Assembly: GCF_002266465.3 (NCBI RefSeq)
Contig: NZ_CP029427.2
Span: 1,676,501 to 1,740,500 of the forward strand
DNA length: 64,000 bases
Direction of reading: 5' to 3'
From: Bradyrhizobium symbiodeficiens
Lineage (GTDB): Bacteria > Pseudomonadota > Alphaproteobacteria > Rhizobiales > Xanthobacteraceae
The notes under the pieces were generated by a model. That model was given only the letters and a program-made list of their open reading frames with translations. It searched no databases and had not been told where the DNA came from. The translations under genes were made by a program, and so were the position numbers. This document shows, piece after piece, positions 1-7,188 of the stretch; positions within the stretch are counted from its first letter, which is position 1, and each line of letters starts with the position of its first letter.

Positions 1-429
1 TCCGGCACCGGTCGCAGCAACACTGCAGCGCCTCCGGAGCACAACCGTGGGCAGCTTCGCAGGGACACGATGCAGCGCAGACGCGAGATACGGAGCGGCT
101 CCAAGACCAATAGAAATTAGGAGACCGCTAAGGCGCATCGTCCGAAGCCGCGGAAACGAAAGCTGACCAGAATCCGACCGAGCTGTGGAACGGCTCGGTG
201 CATAATCGGCAAAGCCACTTCGTTCGCTTAAGCATTTGCCAAGGTAGCGGACGAGATCTCGCAGCAGTGCGGGACGTCGCGTGGACTCTTGGTATCGGCA
301 GTAGCTTGCTGTTCGATGTTTTCGTGAAGGCGCAAAACGCCAACGTCGCTCATCTTCCCTGGATTCATGTGAGCAGGAATCCCGAGAAACAACGAACGCA
401 ATCAACGCGTGCGAGCGTTGGGGAAATGG
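1..429. other. No supported gene at left edge
   Basis: Short open frames occur on both strands, but none has a convincing ribosome binding site, family resemblance or codon pattern. The plus-strand frame near 198-494 runs through the tRNA-like gene and is rejected. Confidence 0.5.
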
Positions 430-505
430 TGGTGCCGATTGAGAGGAATCGAACCTCCGACCTCCGCCATACAGGGACGGCGCTCTACCACTGAGCTAAA
501 CCGGC
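430..505 (-). tRNA. tRNA-Thr(TGT)-like gene, atypical
   Basis: Read on the minus strand, this folds as a cloverleaf. The acceptor stem pairs GCCGGTT with AATCGGC, the D arm is GCTC/GAGC, and the anticodon stem is CCGTC/GGCGG with a seven-base loop that puts TGT (Thr) at 34-36. CCA is encoded, in fact twice in tandem. Two features are abnormal: position 33 is C instead of the near-universal T, and one extra base lies between the T stem and the acceptor stem. It may be a functional divergent copy or a decaying one. Related sequences lie at 2954-3026 and 16856-16930. Confidence 0.65.
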
Positions 506-517
506 TTTAGAATATCT

Positions 518-664
518 TCAGTGCAACTGCTCGCGTCCAGGCTCAGTCCGAGCGAGTGCACTTTTGAGACGTCGCTGCATATTGGCGATCATCGCCAAGC
601 GTTTTTCAATCGCCTCAATAGAGTTCAACTGGCAATCATTAAGCGTCTGAGCTGAAGCGCTCAT
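518..664 (-). CDS. Small coiled-coil-like protein, 48 aa
   Basis: This short gene encodes MSASAQTLNDCQLNSIEAIE followed by a charged helix rich in Arg, Lys and Ala. The start at 664 was chosen because GGGAG lies about 8 bases upstream; a longer frame reaching 778 has no such site. No enzyme motif, signal peptide or membrane segment is visible. The central Ile/Leu/Met heptad-like spacing suggests an alpha-helical, perhaps oligomeric, protein. It lies just 3' of the tRNA-like gene. The family is not recognised and the function is unknown. Confidence 0.55.
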   Translation of the reverse strand: MSASAQTLNDCQLNSIEAIEKRLAMIANMQRRLKSALARTEPGREQLH

Positions 665-778
665 TGATATTCTCCCAGCAATCAAAAAATAGGTCGCAAT
701 CGAAATGACAGTCGTCGGGTTGACCGGTAAAGGTCCAAAATTACATTTGGGCTGCCGGCCTCTATCTCTACTGTGCAA

Positions 779-1226
779 GAACCAACCGGCGGAAGCAATA
801 TAGCCGTTGGATTAACCTAACTCAGCAAGGTTAGCAGCGCTATCCCTCTCGCATCTCAAGGCAGCGCGTTCGCATCGAGCTTTGAAGAGGACTACCTTTG
901 GGTACGGCTATGTTCCTCGCCTCACCTCACCGGAAATATAAAACGCACCGTGAGGCGGTGGGGCTACCACGCTGGATTTCATTGATTAGTCGGAGTGCTT
1001 TTAAGTCGGGCCGCAATCCAGGGACGAAACTCCTGGCGGTCAGGCAGATTGTTCATTGAATCAACCGTCGCGCCGCGAAAGGCCCAAGGCGTCGTGGGCG
1101 AGTGCGGATAACACTGCGGGAAAAGGCGGCAGCTCTCACTTCGCGTAGTGAGTTCCCTCCTATTTTTTTTCGACAGAGCGCAACCACGCGCGGTGTCAAG
1201 CGTCTACGAGGGAGAGGCAAAATGTT
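779..1226. other. Intergenic, with a weak hairpin/T-tract
   Basis: No gene is supported here. A perfect 6-bp hairpin (CTCACT, loop TCGCGT, AGTGAG) lies at 1135-1152 and is followed about 10 bases later by a run of eight T (ending near 1170). This could be a weak terminator reading rightward, just before the small gene at 1227. Confidence 0.35.
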
Positions 1227-1457
1227 ATGAAGCTGCCGTTTTTCTTGCGCCCTCCGCGCTTGTCGGAGGAAGAAATCAGCGCGGCAATGGAAGAGTTGCG
1301 GAGACTGCGCGTTGAAGTCGCGGTAACTGAGCTTGAGTCAGCCCTTCGTCGTTCCAACGTGCGAGTCCTGCGGCCACGAGGAATTGCCGGTTCCCGACCT
1401 CTTCCACGATCGTTGCCTTTCTCGAGGCGAACAGATCAGCAATCTATTGCATCCTGA
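1227..1457 (+). CDS. Small protein, family A copy 1 (76 aa)
   Basis: The protein begins MKLPFFLRPPRLSEEEISAA and continues with a Leu/Arg/Glu-rich helix (residues about 15-45) and a basic tail. A GGGAGAGG sequence lies a suitable distance upstream. Its segment RLSEEEISAAMEELRRLR is clearly similar to the protein at 5663-5860 (RLSDQDIAAAMEELLQLR), so the two are paralogues about 4.4 kb apart. A conserved pair in a decayed region argues that both are real genes. No known domain was recognised and the role is unknown. Confidence 0.6.
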   Translation: MKLPFFLRPPRLSEEEISAAMEELRRLRVEVAVTELESALRRSNVRVLRPRGIAGSRPLPRSLPFSRRTDQQSIAS

Positions 1458-1649
1458 CAGGGTGGAATCAGATCAGGCTCTCAACTGATCACGCACACTG
1501 CCGGGAGGTTGAGGTGGTAAACGACCGTTTTGGTCCTCCGGCGGCGGACCTTCGCATCGCTTTTAGAGATACAGCGACGATCTCGGATGCAAGTCCAGTT
1601 GCTACAGGTTACTCCTAAGGATCATTTTCCCTTTGGTTCCGGTGACAAT

Positions 1650-1849
1650 CTTGGCAGATGATCCCGCCCCTTCGCGCTCGCCGCGATCACGCGGGGCGGG
1701 GCGTTCGGAAGGGTCGCGGCCGAGCTTGGACCGAGCTCGACGAGGTCGGTGAAGACATCGGTCTGGCGGCGCAGCTCGTCGGCGATCATCGGCGGTTGGC
1801 TGGCGATGGTGGAGATCGCGGTGACCCGCACGCCGCGGCGTTGGGGCTG
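1650..1849 (-). pseudogene. LabA/NYN-domain gene fragment, C-terminal part, inverted
   Basis: The minus-strand reading contains PQRRGVRVTAISTIASQPP followed by ADELRRQTDVFTDLVEL. This is the end of the NYN (PIN-like ribonuclease) domain of the rhizobial LabA-like protein. The segment that normally precedes it lies next door in the opposite orientation (1844-1978 plus). The gene has therefore been broken by an inversion with an end near 1842-1849. The Asp-rich nuclease segment between the two pieces and the N terminus are not found. It cannot make a functional protein. The identification rests on remembered family sequence. Confidence 0.75.
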
Positions 1850-1978
1850 GACTACAACGGCTACACCGTCGTCACCAAGGCGACCAAGGAATTCATCGAC
1901 GCCTCCGGCCGCCGCAAGGTCAAGGGCAACATGGACATCGAGCTCGCCGTGGATGCCATGGAGCTCTCCGAGCACTGA
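1844..1978 (+). pseudogene. LabA/NYN-domain gene fragment, central part
   Basis: The plus-strand reading gives LDYNGYTVVTKATKEFIDAS, then a Gly-Arg-Arg-Lys stretch and NMDIELAVDAMELSEH, ending in a stop. This is the central part of the LabA-like NYN domain, including an acidic Asp-Ile-Glu stretch of the active-site region. In an intact gene this would be followed by the portion now found inverted at 1650-1849. The two pieces abut or overlap by a few bases at the junction, which marks an inversion breakpoint. The N-terminal part is absent. Confidence 0.75.
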
Positions 1979-2415
1979 CCGCTCCCTATCGGAGCCGCAC
2001 AGCGGCGACCTGAATTGCCAGCCGGTTAGAGCGATCATTTGGGGAGCGTCGACCTTGCCGGTGGCCGTGGGCTGCGGCGTCGAGCTCGCACGCCACGTTC
2101 GAGCCGTACGCGGCGCCAGGCGCTGTGGGCGGGTCGAGTAGCGGCGGTCGTCCAGATAGTCGACGACTTTGCTATCCGCCGCAATCGGCTTGCTGATGTC
2201 ATCGGATCCCGGCGCGGACGCTCGGGATTATCGCTGTGCGTTCAGCCAACGCGATCGGAAACTTCCGCGTAGTTGCATCGCCGAAGGCGGCTCTCCGCCA
2301 GTCCGGTGGCGAGCCAGCAGTCTTAACTGCTGGTCGAACTTCCATATATTCCCATTCCCGCAGAAGGGCTGCATATTTTTGAAGTTTTTCCCGTGTTTCC
2401 GATGAAGTCATTGCC

Positions 2416-2589
2416 ATGTCGAACAGCGTCGAAGATCTTCAGATGCTGCGTCTCATCAAAGCTTTCCAGAAAATATCGGACCACGACGCTCGCCGAACGG
2501 TCGTGCTGTATGTGGAAGAACAGGTCGAGCGGCTGCAGAGAGAGGCGCGAAAAAACTCGGGCGAACGGAGCACTAGCGCGATGCGATAA
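2416..2589 (+). CDS. Small protein, family B copy 1 (57 aa)
   Basis: The product starts MSNSVEDLQMLRLIKAFQKI and continues with an Arg-Arg-x-Val-Val-Leu-x-Val-Glu-Glu stretch. It is paralogous to the 51-aa protein at 3305-3460, which has MLRLISAFKEI and RRAIVLLVEE at the same spacing. The pattern resembles the C-terminal helix that follows the HTH domain in rhizobial Xre-type regulators, but no HTH is present. The start is the first Met that keeps the conserved block. The ribosome binding site is weak. It may act as a free-standing dimerisation helix; this is inference. Confidence 0.55.
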   Translation: MSNSVEDLQMLRLIKAFQKISDHDARRTVVLYVEEQVERLQREARKNSGERSTSAMR

Positions 2590-2750
2590 CCGCAACGATC
2601 GGACGCGAGACTCAAGGATCGCGAGTTGCTTGAGAACCTGAAGATGCGCCGTCGGCGTCTGGCCGTTGATCTAAAGGCCTGGCCTGGAAGGGCCTTGACT
2701 GCAGGTTGGCGTCGCACAGGTAGAGCGGGGTATGACTGCGAGCGAGGCCT

Positions 2751-2938
2751 TCAAGGCCAATTGATCGGAGATGCGTAAAGATCTCGGCGATCGATTTCCC
2801 GCCGCATATCCTCAGCGCGCTGCTTGGCTGCTTCACTCAGGAAGTGGTAGCGGCAATTGCTGCTATCGCGATCGACCTGCTGCCTGATGTTCTCATAAAG
2901 ACGAGAACGCTCGCATCGCTCAACTTCTCAAAACTCAT
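2751..2938 (-). pseudogene. Small rhizobial helical protein gene with a frameshift
   Basis: Reading leftward from ATG at 2938 gives MSFEKLSDASVL. The frame must then shift by one base to continue as RLYENIRQQVDRD, FLSEAAKQRAEDMRREIDRR and end in INWP with a stop at 2751-2753. The pieces together resemble a roughly 60-residue helical protein common in Bradyrhizobium genomes, as I remember it. A purine-rich AAAGG lies upstream of the start. One indel near 2902 separates the two halves, so it is either a recent pseudogene or a sequencing error. Confidence 0.6.
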
Positions 2939-2953
2939 GACGGACCTTTGTTG

Positions 2954-3026
2954 TGGACGTTGAGAGGAATTGAACCTCGACCTCCGCCATCCAGGGACCT
3001 GCGGTTGACCGCTGGGTCAAACGGGC
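2954..3026 (-). pseudogene. Degenerate tRNA-Thr-like remnant
   Basis: This minus-strand sequence aligns along its length with the tRNA-like gene at 430-505. It shares the block GTCCCTG-ATGGCGGAGGTCG and the T-loop TTCAATT, but the acceptor stem (GCCCGTT against AACG) and the D stem no longer pair. It is a decayed copy. Its presence 2.5 kb from the first copy suggests duplication, as happens when integrating elements use a tRNA 3' end as attachment site, but no integrase is visible. Confidence 0.6.
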
Positions 3027-3304
3027 GAGTTGCTCTTCGCTGATCCAATGCGGAGTGCAGGCAGGCGTTTTGCGGCCGACGTCTTTTTCAGAAAACGTCG
3101 CCCATGGAGTTCCTTTGGCTTGGAACTATTGTGCGTTAAGTACTTTTGACTTTTTCAATTCGAATCGATTTGCTTATCAACATGACCCAAGGCAGGGTCT
3201 CTTCACCGGGGCTGGCTGTATATTTATCTGGAACTTTTTACCCGGTTTTCTTTGACGCGTATTTCTCGGGCGTGTCGGTCCCGCATTCATATTTTGTGGT
3301 AGCA

Positions 3305-3460
3305 ATGTCTTCTTTTGAGAATGATCGCGAGATGCTTCGCCTGATCAGTGCGTTCAAGGAGATTGAAAGTCCGGGAATGCGCCGGGCGATAGTTCTCCTT
3401 GTCGAAGAGCTAGCGCAGAAAAGGGAGTTGGTTCGAAAGGCAGCTAGAAAAGATAGTTAG
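3305..3460 (+). CDS. Small protein, family B copy 2 (51 aa)
   Basis: The protein is MSSFENDREMLRLISAFKEI followed by SPGMRRAIVLLVEELAQKRE and a basic tail. A longer upstream frame exists from 3146, but the conserved region begins at Met 3305, matching the start of the paralogue at 2416. No membrane segment or enzyme motif is visible. It resembles the tail helix of rhizobial Xre-type regulators without the DNA-binding part. The ribosome binding site is weak. Confidence 0.55.
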   Translation: MSSFENDREMLRLISAFKEIESPGMRRAIVLLVEELAQKRELVRKAARKDS

Positions 3461-3919
3461 CTGTCTTGTTGTGCCGGCCGCCTACTCGTGTTGGGAACCC
3501 GCAACACAAGTTCCACACCGCGTTCGCTGTCTCGCGCGAGGACGATTGCTCGACGAATGACGGTCGAAAGGAAAATTCTGCCGAAGATCAGGCATCAAGC
3601 CACAGTCGATAGAGAAAGGCGGCCGCTGCCCCTTCTTGAACCTAGCATCAGATCAACGGACTGACGGGCTGACGATCTGTGCGCGCCTACATTTACCCTA
3701 CTTTTCAAGCTTATTTTTGGAGTTCGCTTGCGCCAGAGGGGAGCCCGATTACGCTGTCGCCGAGCAGCAACTCGCTAAAATCAATGGAATTACTTCGAAA
3801 GGGAGGAGGTCGAGATTGCCCAGCAGGCGGCTCAGCTCTCCGGAAAATGCCCGCTGCCCGGTTCTTTTAGCTAACCCAGTGTCAGCCGGTTAGCGAGAAG
3901 GCATCTGAGGTGATCATCG
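3461..3919. other. Intergenic, possible coding relic near 3790-3870
   Basis: No intact gene is supported. One frame around 3790-3870 reads YFEREEVEIAQQAAQLSG and then stops. This resembles a piece of the small helical proteins common in Bradyrhizobium, but no start or flanking match is present. Confidence 0.3.
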
Positions 3920-4144
3920 ATGAACCTTCCCGACCCGGTCGAGACTAATGAGAGGACAGGAAAGCGCGAGGGCAACGTGAGTCACGCTGATGCAGCGAAC
4001 GTTGGACCAGGGCCGGGTAGAAGTCGCCTCTGGCCTGCCCGCATAATTTGGGCTGTTGCATGCGTGGTGGCAATGCTTGGATGGACAAGCGCGCTCGCAT
4101 GGGCATTCTGGAAGTTGCTAGGCTGGCTCGCGAACCTAAGCTGA
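3920..4144 (+). CDS. Small single-pass membrane protein, family C copy 1 (74 aa)
   Basis: The first 38 or so residues are polar and Gly/Pro-rich. A hydrophobic segment follows (about residues 41-70) containing WAVACVVAMLGWTSALAWAF. The protein at 8687-8836 has the same block (CLVAMAGWTSALFW), so they are paralogues. TGAGGTGAT lies about 8 bases before the start, supporting it. Positive residues before the helix predict the N terminus inside. No known domain was recognised. It could be a small membrane regulator or assembly factor; this is only inference. Confidence 0.65.
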   Translation: MNLPDPVETNERTGKREGNVSHADAANVGPGPGRSRLWPARIIWAVACVVAMLGWTSALAWAFWKLLGWLANLS

Positions 4145-4476
4145 AGAGCTGCGGGCGTCACAACAAAATCTGCACCAGCTTGACCCCTGCGCAGATGATC
4201 ATCCCCCATAGTGCGATGTTGATTTGTATTGTTGTATGCATACACCACCTGGCGGGATCGCCTGCTGAATGCGTGGGCTCAACAATCGCAACACAATGCC
4301 AATGATTCGATAAAGTTCCCCATTAGAGCGATTTGTGCAGCGCACTTGCAAGCGCTTTTAGCGAGCTGCGATTCTGCTGCGACGGAATAATCAGGGACGT
4401 TGGGCGGCGCTGACGCAAAACAGGGTCGGCGCGGCTTATGGTTTGCGGCCGATACCGTGCAATGCGGGCGCGCGAA
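4145..4476. other. Intergenic, nothing recognised
   Basis: Overlapping short frames here have no supported start or similarity. The stretch separates a small plus-strand gene from the end of the galE pseudogene. Confidence 0.45.
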
Positions 4477-5394
4477 TTACCTGAGCGGGTGTGCTTTCTG
4501 GTGCCAAGTCCAGGCGGTGCGGATCACCGTAGCGAGGTCGGAGTGGCGCGGCACGAAGTTCAGCACCTCTCGTGCAGCGGATACATCGGCGACCAGATAG
4601 GTGGGATCGCCGGCGCGACGCGGCTTGACGGTGTGCGGCACCTCGCGCCCGGTCTCCTGCCTGATCGCGTTCAGAATGTCGCGCACCGAGAAGCCGGAGC
4701 CGGTGCCAAGATTGAGGCTGCCGCCGGCATATCCCGTTTCAAGAAGGTTCAATGCCGCGACATGCGCCGCGGCGAGATCGGTGACATGGATGTAGTCGCG
4801 GATCGCAGTGCCATCGGGCGTGTCGTAGTCATCGCCGAAGACGGCGAAATCGATATGGCCCTGCAGCGCCATCATGGCGCGCGGAATGAGATGGGTTTCG
4901 TTGTCGCGTAACTCGCCGATGCCGCCGGCGGGATCGGCGCCGCTGGCGTTGAAATAGCGTAGGCAGAACACGCCGAAGCCATACGCCGAGCGATAGTCAG
5001 CGAGCATGCGCTCGATCATCCACTTCGAGGCGCCGTACGGATTGATCGGAGCGCAGGGGAAATCTTCCGGCAGCTCTTTGGAATCGGCGTTGCCGTAGAC
5101 GGCGCCAGTCGTTGCAGCCTGCGTCGCGCATCGCCTGCAACAGCGACAGCGTGCCCTGCACATTGTTGATGTAGTATTTTTGCGGATCGGTCATGGATTC
5201 GCCGACCAAGCTCGCCGCTGCAGCGCGGCGCCGTCGAGGAGATCGCCAACCACTAGGTCCCGGCGACGAAGCTGCAATGACCTGTCGAGAGATTGTCATA
5301 GACGACGGGCTGAAAGCCGGCGGCAATCAATGCGCGGCAGGTGTGCGAGCCGATATGGCCCGCACTCCTGTGACGAGGACGGTCGGTCGGCCAT
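4477..5394 (-). pseudogene. galE: UDP-glucose 4-epimerase pseudogene (GalE)
   Basis: The C-terminal two thirds is an intact frame with TTGAVYGNADSKELPEDFPC, the catalytic YGASK (Tyr-x-x-x-Lys), LRYFNASGADP and RAGDPTYLVAD, all typical of GalE. The N-terminal part is spread over the other frames: MADRP starts at 5394, then GHIGSHTCRALIAAGFQPVV (Rossmann nucleotide-binding start) and SMTDPQKYYINNVQGTLSLL. At least three indels break it. One is in the glycine motif, one removes the segment before SLVGESMTDP, and one removes about six codons before TTGAVYG. UDP-galactose supply must come from another copy if needed. Confidence 0.88.
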
Positions 5395-5662
5395 GCCAAT
5401 GCTTCTTGGTGATTGAAGGGCCGGCTGAGGATGGGGCGCCCAAAGGCCAGCGATGTTGCTGCCGCTGGAGTGTGAAATTCGACGAGTGAAGAGCAAGGCG
5501 ATTGCATTCTTGGCGGCTTCGTCGAGGCCGTCGAGTGGAAGGACGGTCGCCGAGGGTTCTGAAAGACACGCTCAAAGATAAATATTGAATCTGCCGAAAT
5601 AAAAGACAAGCGCAACGAGCGCCCTTGGGTCATAATCTGGATTTCTCAGTGAGGTGCATCCC

Positions 5663-5860
5663 ATGAGGCTCCATCTCGGTTCAAATCCCAGGCGCCTTTC
5701 GGACCAGGACATTGCGGCAGCCATGGAAGAACTCCTGCAACTGCGCAGGGAAGTCGCTGCAGAAGAGTATCACGCCCAACTTTCGTCGGCACGGAATACT
5801 GTCGTCGTGAGACTTTACGGATCCCGCCCGCGAACAACGACATTGACGGATTGGACCTAG
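5663..5860 (+). CDS. Small protein, family A copy 2 (65 aa)
   Basis: The product starts MRLHLGSNPRRLSDQDIAAA and carries the helix MEELLQLRREVAAEEYHAQL. It matches the protein at 1227-1457 over about 25 residues. The ATG at 5663 has GTGAGGTG about 8 bases upstream; an in-frame GTG at 5654 is a less likely start. The second half is Arg/Thr-rich and probably disordered. No known domain or localisation signal was found. Confidence 0.6.
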   Translation: MRLHLGSNPRRLSDQDIAAAMEELLQLRREVAAEEYHAQLSSARNTVVVRLYGSRPRTTTLTDWT

Positions 5861-6303
5861 CTCGTTGCTTCAAGCCGGCTATTAGGCGGGAATTCCTTGA
5901 AGCTCCGGGCCGCATTGATTGAATTGAATGAGTGGCATAGGCGCGGCACAAGCAGCCGGCCAAATCCTTCGTCAACGGAAGAAGAGGACGAGCCCCCATC
6001 CGACGAGGTAACAGAAAAAGACTTCTGGGAATGTAACTCTCACTGCAAATCCCTCGCTCTGAAGTGTACTGATTTCCGCGCTGTCGGAAGTGTCTTGGTA
6101 CGCCCGGCATCGAGTTTGAACGCGGCCGTGAGGATCAAAATTAAAGGCCTGATGCGCCTTACGCGCAAAGCACTCGCATTGCGGCAAGGCTATCTCTCAA
6201 ATGGAATATTCATCAACATTAAATAACGGAATACCTATTTCGTCGAGCCTCAATTGAGGCTAATATCTGCCTATTGGTGGTTATTTTATGGCCGGAGGGG
6301 CCA
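5861..6303. other. Intergenic with a perfect palindrome
   Basis: A frame at 5897-6226 exists but lacks a good start and similarity and is not called. The notable element is the 16-base palindrome at 6246-6261, listed separately. Confidence 0.4.
6246..6261. promoter_or_regulatory. Perfect 16-base palindrome, possible operator
   Basis: AGCCTCAATTGAGGCT is its own reverse complement. It ends 42 bases before the small gene at 6304. A dimeric regulator could bind here, or it could form a short hairpin. No T-tract follows, so a terminator is unlikely. Confidence 0.4.
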
Positions 6304-6516
6304 ATGGATATTTTCAGACAGCGTCTTAGGCGTATTTCTGAGGAAAGTCAGCGACTGAACGGCTTCATGGTTGAAGTTCAGCGTTTGCGAAAATTGGTCG
6401 ATGTGGCGGCAGCCGAAGCCCAAAACAGGCAACAAGAGCTCAAAGTGCAAAAAGGAACGTCGGCGCCGTTCGTCTTCCGGCGTGCAGGCGGGCTTTCAGG
6501 GGCGTGCCTTGATTGA
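6304..6516 (+). CDS. Small coiled-coil protein, family D copy 1 (70 aa)
   Basis: The start at 6304 is supported by GGAGGGG about 5 bases upstream. The sequence MDIFRQRLRRISEESQRLNG continues through VEVQRLRKLVDVAAAEAQNR, a long amphipathic helix, and ends in a less ordered tail. The block QRLRKLV recurs as RRLRKLV in the 56-aa protein at 9121-9291. No enzymatic or membrane motif was found. It is likely a small oligomerising protein of unknown role. Confidence 0.6.
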   Translation: MDIFRQRLRRISEESQRLNGFMVEVQRLRKLVDVAAAEAQNRQQELKVQKGTSAPFVFRRAGGLSGACLD

Positions 6517-6840
6517 GTAAACGAATCTGTTGCTGAGTTAGAGAAGGCGTTCGATCCAACGCGCTTCCTCGGTTCATCTTCGCGGTCTTCTTTGCGAGGT
6601 CGGGCATCCCGGCCGGAGCGACCGCGGTAGTTCAACCTAGGGCGGTGCAGTGTTCGTGTTGTCTTGATGAAGTTACGGCGAATGAGATCCGTGCCTTGTG
6701 GCGAGCGGAGGGCGCGCGGTGCCTTTGGAGAATGGCAGGTGCACCGGTTAGAGAGACTTAAACTCCAGCCCTTGTCATGGGTGGCGGTGGCGTGTCCTCA
6801 AAACCGATAGCTCGGTTCGACGATTCAATCGGCATGTGGT
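6517..6840. other. Intergenic, nothing recognised
   Basis: No frame here has a credible start, ribosome binding site or similarity on either strand. Confidence 0.45.
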
Positions 6841-7029
6841 TCAGAACAAATCGTCTTGCGGAGCTAGTGTCGAGGACACTTTGTCCAGTTTGTTGCGCCT
6901 TTCGTGCTCCAACAAATATCGGATGCGACGTGCGCGAGAAATGCGGTCTCGCCACGAGTAGCCCATCAGAAATCCTGCGGGCAAGCCAACAAATACGATT
7001 CCCAATGCGGCGCCTAAAGCCAAATCCAT
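6841..7029 (-). CDS. Small single-pass membrane protein (62 aa)
   Basis: The protein starts MDLALGAALGIVFVGLPAGF, giving one N-terminal membrane helix (about residues 3-24). A strongly basic stretch follows (SWRDRISRARRIRYLLEHER) and then a polar tail. This charge pattern predicts the basic tail in the cytoplasm. AGAGGG lies upstream of Met 7029, which is preferred over a longer frame from 7083. It is not obviously related to the family C membrane proteins. The function is unknown. Confidence 0.55.
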   Translation of the reverse strand: MDLALGAALGIVFVGLPAGFLMGYSWRDRISRARRIRYLLEHERRNKLDKVSSTLAPQDDLF

Positions 7030-7188
7030 CTCAGCGCGCCCTCTGACAGAGGTTGCTGCCAGGTTCACCAAGTGCCGAGACAAGCACGCAAGTATCTAAC
7101 ATCGGTTTTCTGTCGCATTCCCTAGGCGAAATCGCACGAGACGATGGGGTCTGCGCGGCGATGAGTGGAGGAAACCTGAATGTGTCGA

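Noticed and set aside
198..494. Plus-strand open frame of 98 codons at the left end
   Set aside because: It runs through the tRNA-like gene and has no binding site or similarity.
2199..2417. Minus-strand frame MAMTSSETREKLQKYAALLR
   Set aside because: It looks helical, but it has no ribosome binding site and its start overlaps the better-supported plus-strand gene at 2416.
5897..6226. 109-codon plus-strand frame
   Set aside because: It starts with TTG, has no binding site and no recognisable composition, and it is contradicted by an opposite frame of similar quality.
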